Assembly (NCBI RefSeq): GCF_041438865.1
Contig: NZ_CP109450.1
Span: forward strand, 434,001-498,000
Length of the DNA: 64,000 bases
From: Streptomyces sp. NBC_01471
GTDB taxonomy: Bacteria; Actinomycetota; Actinomycetes; Streptomycetales; Streptomycetaceae
Reading direction: 5' to 3'
Below, in pieces: positions 8,655-16,289 of the stretch. Both the position numbers and the translations under genes were made by a program. The notes beneath the pieces were generated by a model that was given only the letters and a program-made list of their open reading frames with translations, was not told the origin of the DNA and searched no databases. Position 1 is the first letter of the stretch. Each line of letters opens with the position of its first letter.

Positions 8655-9644
8655 ATGACTTCTCTTAGCCAGTTGGCTCCCGGCGTTCACCTGTGGGCAC
8701 CGGAAGGCCACCGGACCTGGGGCCTGGCCAACTGTGGCCTGATCTCGTCGGGCGGGGACGCCCTGCTGGTCGACACCCCGTACTCCCTGGACCTGACCGA
8801 CGAGTTCCTCTCGGCGGCCCGCAGCGCCGCCGGCAGCGGAGCCCGGATCCGCACGGTTGTCTCGACCCATGGCAACGGTGACCACACCTGGGGCAACCAG
8901 CGGGTCGTCGGCGCCGAGTTCATCGCCACCCGCCGCACCCTCGAACACCAATGCTTCGAGCCCACCCCCGAGCAGTTGCGGGCCCTGATCGAGAACACCG
9001 ACCCCGACCACCCCCTGGGCTGGTACTTCCGGCAGCACTTCGGACGGTTCGACTTCAGCGGCATCACAGTCCAGGCTCCGACCAGGACGTTCGACGGCCG
9101 GCTGGACCTGCGCGTCGGTGACACGCCCGTCGAACTGCACGAGGTGGGCCCCGCCCACACCGTGGGCGACCTGGTGGTCCACCTTCCCCAGCAGAGAGTC
9201 GTCTTCGCCGGCGATGTCGTCTTCGCCGGCGACCACCCGTGCCACTGGGCCGGACCACTGGAGAACACGGCAGCCGCCTGCCGAAGGATCCTGGATCTGA
9301 AACCCGAGTGGATCGTCCCCGGCCACGGCCCCGTCCTGAACCCCGGCGGACTCATCGCCTACATCGAGTACCTCGAAGACCTCGCCGGACAGGCCCTCTT
9401 GATGCACGGCCAGGGCAGGACCCCCGTCGAGGCGGCGGAGATCCTGATCGACGAGGACCGCTATCCGGGGCTGGGCCTCGCCGAACGGATGGCCATCACC
9501 CTCGCCGGCGAGTGGCGCCACCTCAACGGCGACACCTCCGATCCCGACCTCGTGGGCCTGGTGGGATCCGCGGCGCGGATCGCCTGGAGCCGCTCCGGCA
9601 CCGCTCCGACGACAGCCGAGGCAACAGCGGCAACTGCCCCCTGA
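8655..9644 (+). CDS. MBL-fold metallo-hydrolase
   Basis: A 329-aa metallo-beta-lactamase-fold protein. The metal motif is TH-G-N-G-D-H-TWGN near residue 73, so the second His of the canonical HxHxDH is Asn. Later conserved points are the FAGDVVFAGDHPCHW segment and GHGPV near residue 220. The ATG at 8655 is chosen because homologous sequence begins there. There is no Shine-Dalgarno nearby, so it may be leaderless. The reaction is unknown; the family includes thiolesterases, lactonases and cyclase-like hydrolases. It converges on the TetR gene with a long terminator hairpin between. Confidence 0.8.
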   Translation: MTSLSQLAPGVHLWAPEGHRTWGLANCGLISSGGDALLVDTPYSLDLTDEFLSAARSAAGSGARIRTVVSTHGNGDHTWGNQRVVGAEFIATRRTLEHQCFEPTPEQLRALIENTDPDHPLGWYFRQHFGRFDFSGITVQAPTRTFDGRLDLRVGDTPVELHEVGPAHTVGDLVVHLPQQRVVFAGDVVFAGDHPCHWAGPLENTAAACRRILDLKPEWIVPGHGPVLNPGGLIAYIEYLEDLAGQALLMHGQGRTPVEAAEILIDEDRYPGLGLAERMAITLAGEWRHLNGDTSDPDLVGLVGSAARIAWSRSGTAPTTAEATAATAP

Positions 9645-9744
9645 ATCAGCACGGCAGACGCCTCTTCGACCTGCCGAGGGCCCCGGAGCAACGCGTGAGC
9701 CGCGGCGCCATGACACGAAGAGCCGGCACCGATGGGAGCACGGG

Positions 9745-9796
9745 GGCGGGGCGCCGCCCGCCGACGGCGCGGGCCGTCAGTGGGCGGCGCCCCGCC
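9745..9796. terminator. Bidirectional terminator hairpin
   Basis: A perfect 15-bp GC-rich stem (9745-9759 with 9782-9796) encloses a second 6-bp stem (9763-9768 with 9773-9778). It sits between the convergent MBL-hydrolase and TetR genes and ends exactly at the TetR stop codon. Confidence 0.7.
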
Positions 9797-10426
9797 TCAC
9801 CCCTGCGTACCGGGCAGGTCGGGGTGGTCGGCCGGCCGATGGCCGGTGACGGCGCGGGCGTATCCCCGTAGCGCCCCGATGACTTCGGTGCGGGTCCGGC
9901 GGCCGGCGAGCACCTCCATCTGGTAGCCGTCCTCCATGGCGACGAAGTTGGCGGCGAGGAGACGCGGCGGATCCTCCAGGGTGAAGTGACCCTGGGCCTG
10001 ACCCAGCACCAATACGCTGGCGTAGACCGCGATCTGACGTTCAGTCAGCGCGCTGTCGAGAGCGGCGGCCCTGGCGTCCCTGAGGCAACGTGGCCAGTAC
10101 TCGAACATCAGCCGGGTCAGCGCGTCGTCGGGCCCGGTGGCCACACCGTGGTCGATGCACGAGCGGAGCTTGTCGCGGGCGTCGGCGAACCGGTCCGCGG
10201 CCTCCTCCCGCTCCTGGCTGTAGCGCTCGATGGCCCGCTGATAGGCCTCGTGGACCAGGGAGTCCAGATCGCCGTAGTAGAGCACGGCGGCAGGCGTGAC
10301 ACCCGCCTCGTCCGCGATGTCACGCAACCTCAGGCCCTCCAGACCGCGCGCCAGGAGCGCACGCTGCACGGCCGCGCCCAGCTCCGCCCGGCGCGCTTCC
10401 TTCCCGCCGCCCTTCTTCGCCGCCAC
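9797..10426 (-). CDS. TetR-family transcriptional regulator
   Basis: A 209-aa regulator. The N-terminal ~55 residues hold the TetR helix-turn-helix (LRLRDIADEAGVTPAAVLYY), and the rest is a BetI/RutR-like ligand-binding domain. The GTG at 10426 has GAGG 7 nt upstream; an alternative TTG at 10471 would begin inside an operator palindrome and is rejected. It is divergent from an amino-acid permease gene across 130 bp holding two AT-rich palindromes, so it most likely represses the permease/nitrilase pair and itself. Confidence 0.85.
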   Translation of the reverse strand: MAAKKGGGKEARRAELGAAVQRALLARGLEGLRLRDIADEAGVTPAAVLYYGDLDSLVHEAYQRAIERYSQEREEAADRFADARDKLRSCIDHGVATGPDDALTRLMFEYWPRCLRDARAAALDSALTERQIAVYASVLVLGQAQGHFTLEDPPRLLAANFVAMEDGYQMEVLAGRRTRTEVIGALRGYARAVTGHRPADHPDLPGTQG

Positions 10427-10448
10427 CGCACAGCCTCTTCCACTCGGT

Positions 10449-10472
10449 TTTGTTATATCTGAGTTTAACAAA
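10449..10472. promoter_or_regulatory. Operator-like inverted repeat upstream of the TetR gene
   Basis: TTTGTTA (10449-10455) and TAACAAA (10466-10472) are perfect 7-bp arms with a 10-bp spacer. Its right flank shares TTTAACA with the second palindrome at 10511. It lies 23-46 bp upstream of the TetR GTG, a fit for autorepression. Confidence 0.55.
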
Positions 10473-10486
10473 CCGAGGTGCGCCTC

Positions 10487-10526
10487 TTGACGGCTCGGAC
10501 CAGCCCTCTCTTAAATTCAAATTTAA
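10487..10526 (+). promoter_or_regulatory. Promoter of the permease-nitrilase operon with overlapping TetR operator
   Basis: TTGACG (10487-10492), an 18-bp spacer, then TTAAAT (10511-10516) as the -10. The -10 is the left arm of a 16-bp palindrome with 7-bp arms (TTAAATT, AATTTAA; 10511-10526). A repressor bound here would block polymerase directly. Confidence 0.62.
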
Positions 10527-10556
10527 CAGGAGCCGTCCATCTCAGGAGTCCACGCC

Positions 10557-12089
10557 GTGACGAAGCAACCGACCGATGCCGGCGCCATGGCCGGTACTCC
10601 CCCGGCCCCGCCCCGCACCGGCGTCCCCAGCCCGGCCGCCACCGCCAAGGGGCTGCACCGCGGCTCGGTCAGCCTGCTCGGGGCCGTCGCACTGGGGCTG
10701 TCCTCAGTGGCCCCCGCTTACAGCATCGCCGTCACTCTCGGACTGGTCACGCTCGTGGCCGGCCATCTCGCTCCGGCCGCGCTGCTGCTCGGCTTCGTGC
10801 CGATCCTGCTCACCGCCTTCGCCTTCCGCGAGTTCAACCGGCAACTGCCGGACTGCGGAACCACCTTCGTGTGGACCACTCGCGCGTTCGGCCCGCTGGC
10901 CGGGTGGCTCGTCGGCGGCTGGGTGGTGCAGATCGCCACCCTGATCGCGATGACGGCGCTCTCCCAGGTCGGGGCCGTCTACCTGCTCCAAGTACTCGGC
11001 CTGCACACGTGGGAGCAGCGCCCGCTCGCCGTGACCGTGACGGCCGTTCTGCTGCTGGCGGCCCTCACCGCCGTCGCCCGCCGGGGTCTGAGGATCGCGG
11101 CCTCGGTCCAGTACGTACTGCTGGGGCTGCAGCTGACCGCGCTGTTCGGCTTCGGAGCCGCCGCCCTGGTCCAGCGGCACTCGGTCCGCCCGTCGCTGTC
11201 CTGGCTCAACCCGTTCGCCTTCGGCGACCCCGGGTCCTGCGCCCAGGCAGTGCTGCTGTGCCTGTTCATCTACTGGGGGTGGGACTCGCTGATCACCGTG
11301 AACGAGGAGACGGACAGCGACCGTGTCCCGGGACGAGCCGTACTCATCTCCACCTTCACCCTGCTGGGCACCTATCTGTTCACGGCCTTCGCCGCGATCA
11401 GTTTCGCCGGCACCGGCAGCACCGGGATCGGACTGGGCAACGCCGCCACGGCCACCGATGTGCTGGCCACCCTGGCTCCGCCCGTCCTGGGCAGCGTCCT
11501 GGCGAAGGCCGTCCAACTGGCTGTCTGCGTCTCGGCCGTCTCCGCGCTGCTCACCACTCTCATCAGCAGCTCCCGTACCACCTTGTCCATGGCGGCCCAC
11601 GGCGCGCTGCCCGCGGCGTTCCGGCGGATCCACCCCCACCACCGCACGCCGGCGTTCGGAACCGTCTTCTTCGGAGTCGCCACCGCAGCGCTGCTCGTCC
11701 TGCTCCAGCTCCTGTCACCGCGGTTCCTGGGCGACGCCATCCTGTCCATCGGACTGCTCATCGCCTGCTACTACGGCACCACCGCGCTGGCCTGCGTCTG
11801 GCACTTCCGCTCGCAGCTGCGCGACTCCCCCCGCGACCTGCTGATGAAGGGCGTCCTGCCCCTGCTGGGCGCCGTGCTGATGCTGGCGGCCTTCGCCCGC
11901 AGCGCATACGACATGTACGCCCCGGCCTACGGCAGTACTTCCTTCCACGGCGTCGGCGGGGTGTTCCTGCTCGGCTTCGGCTCCCTGGCGCTGGGCGTCG
12001 CAGCCGTACTGATCGCCCGCGCCCGCTTCCCCCGTTTCTTCCGCGAAGGCCGCACGGCCGTCACCCGCATCACTGTCACCGAGGACTGA
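10557..12089 (+). CDS. APC-family amino acid/amine permease
   Basis: A 510-aa membrane transporter with about 12 predicted helices. It matches the amino acid-polyamine-organocation superfamily: an N-terminal GSVSLLGAVALGLSSVAPAYSI helix with the unwound APC motif, and FREFNRQLPDCGTTFVWTTRAFGP near residue 90. Translation starts at GTG 10557 behind AGGAG at 10544. The nitrilase-type gene follows after 7 bp, so the pair likely imports and hydrolyses one nitrogenous substrate (an amide or carbamoyl compound). The substrate itself is not evident. Confidence 0.87.
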   Translation: MTKQPTDAGAMAGTPPAPPRTGVPSPAATAKGLHRGSVSLLGAVALGLSSVAPAYSIAVTLGLVTLVAGHLAPAALLLGFVPILLTAFAFREFNRQLPDCGTTFVWTTRAFGPLAGWLVGGWVVQIATLIAMTALSQVGAVYLLQVLGLHTWEQRPLAVTVTAVLLLAALTAVARRGLRIAASVQYVLLGLQLTALFGFGAAALVQRHSVRPSLSWLNPFAFGDPGSCAQAVLLCLFIYWGWDSLITVNEETDSDRVPGRAVLISTFTLLGTYLFTAFAAISFAGTGSTGIGLGNAATATDVLATLAPPVLGSVLAKAVQLAVCVSAVSALLTTLISSSRTTLSMAAHGALPAAFRRIHPHHRTPAFGTVFFGVATAALLVLLQLLSPRFLGDAILSIGLLIACYYGTTALACVWHFRSQLRDSPRDLLMKGVLPLLGAVLMLAAFARSAYDMYAPAYGSTSFHGVGGVFLLGFGSLALGVAAVLIARARFPRFFREGRTAVTRITVTED

Positions 12090-12096
12090 TACGCCC

Positions 12097-12987
12097 ATGC
12101 GCACACTCACCGTCGCCGCCCTGCAGACCGCCCCCGTACCGCACGACCTCGAAGCCAGCTGGCAGCGGTTCGCCGCGCAGGTCCGCACCACCCGCGAGCT
12201 GTTCCCGCACGTGCAGCTCGTCACGGTCCCCGAACTGTTCCTCGCCGCCGAAGGCCCGCTGCTGAGCCCCGCCCCCGCGGACTGGATGGACCGGGCCGCC
12301 GTCACCGTGCCCGGCCCGCTCACCGACCGGATCTGTGCCCTCGCGATCGAGACGGGTCTGTGGCTGGTCCCGGGGACCGTCTTCGAACGCGCCACCGACG
12401 GCCGTATCCACAACACCGCCCTGGCCGTCTCCCCCGAAGGCGAGATCACCGCCCGCTACCGCAAGGTGTTCCCCTGGCAGCCCTACGAGAAGACAGCCCC
12501 CGGAACGGAGTTCACGGTCTTCGACATCCCCGGCGCCGGCCGGGTGGGGCTGGCCATCTGCTACGACGGTTCCTTCCCGGAGACCATGCGTCAGCTCGCC
12601 TGGCTGGGCGCGGAGGTCGTCATCCAGCCCACCCTGACCACCACCCGGGACCGCGAGATGGAACTGGTCTGTGCCCGTGCCAACGCGTGGACCAACCAGC
12701 TCTACGTCGTCAACGTCAACGCCTCCGACCCGGCCGGAGTCGGCACCAGCGCCATCGTCGACCCGGAGGGCATCGTCCGCCAGCAGGCAGGAACAGGCGA
12801 GGAGATCCTCGTCGACGTCCTGGACCTGGACACCGTCACCCGGGTCCGCCGCTACGGCTCCTCCGGGATCAACCGGCCCTGGAGCCAGCTCGCCGGCTAC
12901 GGACACACCGTGGAACTCCCCGCGTACGGCGGCGCCTTCCGCAGCCCGGAATGGCTGAAGAACGGAGTGGACGGCACCGGCGACTGA
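12097..12987 (+). CDS. Carbon-nitrogen hydrolase (nitrilase superfamily amidase)
   Basis: A 296-aa amidohydrolase with the complete nitrilase-fold triad: Glu46 in VPELF, Lys123 in RYRKVFPW, and Cys155 in AICYDGSFPE. Family members hydrolyse amides, nitriles or N-carbamoyl groups to acids and ammonia. It is cotranscribed with the upstream permease (7-bp gap, ribosome site inside the permease's 3' end). The longer ~290-aa form without an NAD-synthetase domain suggests an aliphatic amidase or carbamoylase, but the substrate is unknown. Confidence 0.87.
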   Translation: MRTLTVAALQTAPVPHDLEASWQRFAAQVRTTRELFPHVQLVTVPELFLAAEGPLLSPAPADWMDRAAVTVPGPLTDRICALAIETGLWLVPGTVFERATDGRIHNTALAVSPEGEITARYRKVFPWQPYEKTAPGTEFTVFDIPGAGRVGLAICYDGSFPETMRQLAWLGAEVVIQPTLTTTRDREMELVCARANAWTNQLYVVNVNASDPAGVGTSAIVDPEGIVRQQAGTGEEILVDVLDLDTVTRVRRYGSSGINRPWSQLAGYGHTVELPAYGGAFRSPEWLKNGVDGTGD

Positions 12988-13062
12988 CCGGCGGCTGCCG
13001 GTCCACTGCGCCGGAGCGGGGATTTTCCGTGTCCGTCGACACTTCGGCGCGTTTGCACAGGT

Positions 13063-13356
13063 ATGAACCCAACACGACGCATTGCCACATGTCTCGCCCT
13101 GGCTGCCGCACTCCCGTGCCTTGCCATGTCCTCGGCACACGCCGCAGACGCCGCCGGCCGGGTCGCCCCGAAGGTGAATCCTGTCGGCGAGCTCGATGCC
13201 ATCGCCACGACCGGAATTCCTGCGGAGTACGCCGCCCGGCTTCCCAAGGTGAAGGACCAGCTGGCCGGCCTGAACCACCTGAACGAGCTGAACCAGCTCC
13301 ACCAGCTCACGGACCAGGCGGCGCCGGTCCTGGCCCTGGCGTCCGCGGTGGAGTGA
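13063..13356 (+). CDS. Small secreted protein, unknown function
   Basis: A 97-aa protein with a clear Sec signal peptide (MNPTRRIATCLALAAALP, cleavage near SSAHA, residue 27). The mature part is only 70 residues, with a Leu/Asn/His-rich heptad-like stretch (LNHLNELNQLHQL) that could form a short coiled coil. No Shine-Dalgarno better than ACAGG is seen. Similar small exported proteins are common in Streptomyces and usually unassigned. It is followed by a very strong terminator. Confidence 0.72.
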   Translation: MNPTRRIATCLALAAALPCLAMSSAHAADAAGRVAPKVNPVGELDAIATTGIPAEYAARLPKVKDQLAGLNHLNELNQLHQLTDQAAPVLALASAVE

Positions 13357-13438
13357 GGTCCCCCCGCCGTGCGGGATGCGCCGCCCTGTTCGGCACGGCC
13401 CTCACGACTCGCGGCCGCCCCCTCCTGCGGCGATAGCC

Positions 13439-13487
13439 CGGCCGGGCCTGGGATCCGTCGAATTCCGACGGATCCCAGGCCCGGCCG
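13439..13487. terminator. Strong bidirectional terminator
   Basis: A perfect 22-bp stem (13439-13460 with 13466-13487) closed by the 5-nt loop AATTC. It stands between the convergent small secreted gene and the sedolisin gene. Confidence 0.8.
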
Positions 13488-13601
13488 CCTGCCTCGTCGC
13501 GCAGGCGCCGCACCGAGTGCGTGGCCGTGGCCGCCGAGCCGGTCCGGCGTCCGGGAGGGATCCGCCGCTGACCGTCGGCCCGGTACGGCGGTCAGCGGCG
13601 G

Positions 13602-14978
13602 TCAGCCGCGGTGGCTCGCACGGGCGAGGGCCGGCACGAACCGGGACGCGTCCACGGTGCCGACGCCGGTGGCCATGTCATAGCCGTCGGCGGCGGTGTA
13701 CCCGGTCACCCCCTGGTAGCTGTTGTTCGTGCCGTCGTTGACATCGACGATGCCGGACGACGTGTGGTGGGACAGGGTGTACAGCGCGTCGTTGATGTTC
13801 CCGACCCGGTGCCCGGCGGCCTGGTCGGCCAGGGCGACGACGCCGGAGAACAGGGGGCTGGCCTCGCTCGTACCACCGGAGACGTCCCAGCCGACGGCGG
13901 TCGGGTCGTAGCTGGAGTACACCCAGGCACCGCCGTTGACCGCGGCAGCCATGGAGACGTCCGGGGTCCCGCGACGAGTGCCGACGGCGGCCTTCTCGCC
14001 GTTCTGGAACGCGGGGCGGCCGAACACGTGCGACTGGCCCCCGCCCCCTGCGCCGTTGTCGTTGTACACGCTCTCCGGCGCGGTGCGGTCACCCTTGGCG
14101 TCCAGGTGCAGCTGGGTGCCGCCGATCGAGGTCACCAACGGGTCCGACGAGGGCCAGGAGTTGACCCGCTTCTTGTAGTAGCCCTTGCCGTCCGCGGTGC
14201 TGTCGGTGGCTCCCCCGTCACCCGACGAGGCGAGGACGGTCACCCCGTGCTCGGCGGCGTCCTTGAACGCGTAGCGCAGCTTGCCGATGCTGGAGAAGTC
14301 ACCCTTGTCGAAGCCGGGGAACGTGTTCTCCGTGGCGCCGAAGCTCTGCGTGATGACATCACCCACCCCGTGGTCGATGAGGGACTTCTCGGCGGACATC
14401 ATCTCCGGCAGCCCGGTGACGCCCTCGGTCTCGGCGACCGCCGTCTCGACCAGCACGATCCTGGCGTCGGGGGCGACGGCGTGAGCCATCTCCACGTCGA
14501 GCGTCGTCTCGCCGGCCCAGCCGGTCATGTCGGAGTTCTTCGGGTCGAACTCGGGGACGTGGCCCCACTTCTTGACCTGCACCTGGGCGCTCTTCATCCC
14601 GAACTGCTTGCTATAGACGTCCAGATCGTGCTGGACCGTCGGCGAGCCGAACGAGTCCACGATGACGATGGTGCGGCCCTTGCCGGTGACGCCGGACTTG
14701 TACAGCGGGTTGAGGTGGTACGCCTGGCGGTACTGGATCGGCGTGTAGCAGGCGATCTTCCACTTCGCCTGGCACTGCTCGGTGGGCAGGGGGCTGCTCA
14801 CGCCGCTGACCAGCTGATGACCTGCGACGGCGGGAACCGCCTTGGTCTGCGGTGCGGCGTGGGCGGATGCGGCGGTGGCGCTGCCGCTCAGGGGGGCGGC
14901 TATCACCGCGGCGGCAACGAGGGTGGTGACCCCCGCCGCTGCGGCCCCGGTACGGAGCCGGGTACGGGCTGTGCGCAT
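13602..14978 (-). CDS. Secreted S53-family (sedolisin) serine-carboxyl peptidase
   Basis: A 458-aa secreted protease. A signal peptide occupies residues ~1-40. Catalytic Glu157 and Asp161 lie in GETTLDVE with the family's four-residue spacing, and the nucleophile Ser is in GGTSEASP near residue 385. A calcium-site-like Asp-rich C-terminus follows (DVNDGTNNSYQG, YDMATGVG). The usual ~180-residue activation prodomain is missing; only ~60 residues precede the catalytic domain. The ATG at 14978 has AAGGAG correctly spaced. The upstream 14979-15205 stretch is unusually AT-rich near 15055-15080, probably its promoter. Confidence 0.88.
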   Translation of the reverse strand: MRTARTRLRTGAAAAGVTTLVAAAVIAAPLSGSATAASAHAAPQTKAVPAVAGHQLVSGVSSPLPTEQCQAKWKIACYTPIQYRQAYHLNPLYKSGVTGKGRTIVIVDSFGSPTVQHDLDVYSKQFGMKSAQVQVKKWGHVPEFDPKNSDMTGWAGETTLDVEMAHAVAPDARIVLVETAVAETEGVTGLPEMMSAEKSLIDHGVGDVITQSFGATENTFPGFDKGDFSSIGKLRYAFKDAAEHGVTVLASSGDGGATDSTADGKGYYKKRVNSWPSSDPLVTSIGGTQLHLDAKGDRTAPESVYNDNGAGGGGQSHVFGRPAFQNGEKAAVGTRRGTPDVSMAAAVNGGAWVYSSYDPTAVGWDVSGGTSEASPLFSGVVALADQAAGHRVGNINDALYTLSHHTSSGIVDVNDGTNNSYQGVTGYTAADGYDMATGVGTVDASRFVPALARASHRG

Positions 14979-15205
14979 GGATTCTCCTTGTACGGAGCGG
15001 AGCCGTACGAAGCGGCTTCCGTGATCACATCCGCGAGGCATGCTCAGAACAAGAGCATTGATTCATTAATATCGAACGCTTTGCCTAAGGGTGAATCCTT
15101 GGCGCATCCATGGCGGATTCATGGTCAACCTCCCGAACCGGAGACCGGGTTCCTGCCGGATCAGTCACGGGCGCGGGCGGACCGCACCGCCTGCCGCAAC
15201 AGGCA

Positions 15206-16132
15206 TCACCGGGCACCACGCCACCAGTAGCGCCCGACGACGAGCTCCTCCAGGTCACGGAGCCTGTCGGCGGCCATCCAGCCATGGGCGTCGGGGTGTT
15301 CGAAGGCCAGCCGGAGATCGGACGTGAGGTGGGCGGCTTCGCGAATCTCGCACTCCGCACGGAGCGTTTCCGGCGAGGTCCCCGTGGCACGTGCGATGAC
15401 GTCGAGAACGGTCTCCATGTGGGGGCCGCTGAACCGGGCCAGGAAGAACCAGTCGTCGGCCGGTTCGCCGAAGCGGGCCCATTCGAAGTCCAGCAGGGCC
15501 GTCACGCCCCGGTCGCGGGCGAGCCAGTTGTCCCAGTGGCAGTCCGCGTGCACCGGGACGACGGTCCGCGCCCGCAGCGGCGCGCGCTCCGCGATCGCCG
15601 TCAGCCCGTCGAGCAGACGCCGGGGGACGGCCCGGTGCCGGTCCAGGGCGGCGAGGTCCTCGACCCCGGCACGGAAAGCGGCGCGGCTGACGAACCCGCC
15701 GTGGTCGAGCGGTTCTCGAAGCGTCTGTTCGGCCTCACCGGTGGGCACCCAGCCGTGCAGTCCGTCGAGCCGCTGGACCGCGTTCTCGGCCAGCAGGCGT
15801 GCGGTCTCACCGTCCACACCGGGCATGCCCACACCGGGGGTGGCCCCTGGTACGCGGGCGTAGCAGGCATAGCGAACGTCACCCGTCCCCAGCCGGTGGA
15901 GTCCACTGTCGAGCAGCGGTGCGGCGAGGCCGGTGGGCAGGTGCGGCGCGAGTGCGATCTCCCGGTTCAGTCGTGTGTGGCCGACGGCATCGATGATCTT
16001 CACGACGATGTCCGGGCCGACGAACACGTGGTGAGAGCTGCTCTCGACGGCGTTCATGGGGCCGGGGTCGCGCCCCAGGGCCGCCACGACGATCGCGCGG
16101 GCGGCATCGTGGGCATGCCGCAGCTCGGGCAT
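15206..16132 (-). CDS. Aminoglycoside phosphotransferase-family kinase
   Basis: A 308-aa protein of the APH/choline-kinase fold. The catalytic loop VHADCHWDNWL supplies the Asp base and Asn, and LLDFEWARFGEPADDW is the metal-binding DFE/DFG-equivalent. The start at 16132 is preferred over 16147 because AGGAG lies 5 nt before it. The natural substrate is unknown; many such chromosomal Streptomyces genes phosphorylate small metabolites rather than antibiotics. It is divergent from the GH63 gene. Confidence 0.8.
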   Translation of the reverse strand: MPELRHAHDAARAIVVAALGRDPGPMNAVESSSHHVFVGPDIVVKIIDAVGHTRLNREIALAPHLPTGLAAPLLDSGLHRLGTGDVRYACYARVPGATPGVGMPGVDGETARLLAENAVQRLDGLHGWVPTGEAEQTLREPLDHGGFVSRAAFRAGVEDLAALDRHRAVPRRLLDGLTAIAERAPLRARTVVPVHADCHWDNWLARDRGVTALLDFEWARFGEPADDWFFLARFSGPHMETVLDVIARATGTSPETLRAECEIREAAHLTSDLRLAFEHPDAHGWMAADRLRDLEELVVGRYWWRGAR

Positions 16133-16289
16133 CGGCACTCCTGGCATGGACGGTGATGATGATCTTACTGCGGGGTCGGCCGAGACGGGAAGGGCTCACG
16201 GAATCCGAGCAGGCCAGCCCCCTGATCGTGCTGTCAACAAACTGTTAGCGTGGCCGGATTCCGACACCCCTCATGTTCCGAGGCTCTCG

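Noticed and set aside
10427..10471. TTG start giving a 15-residue-longer TetR protein
   Set aside because: It would begin within the operator palindrome and has no ribosome site, whereas the GTG at 10426 does.
13611..15230. A 539-codon frame antisense to the sedolisin gene
   Set aside because: Same strand-shadow effect; composition is Gly/Val/Asp-rich without domains, and it lacks a ribosome site.
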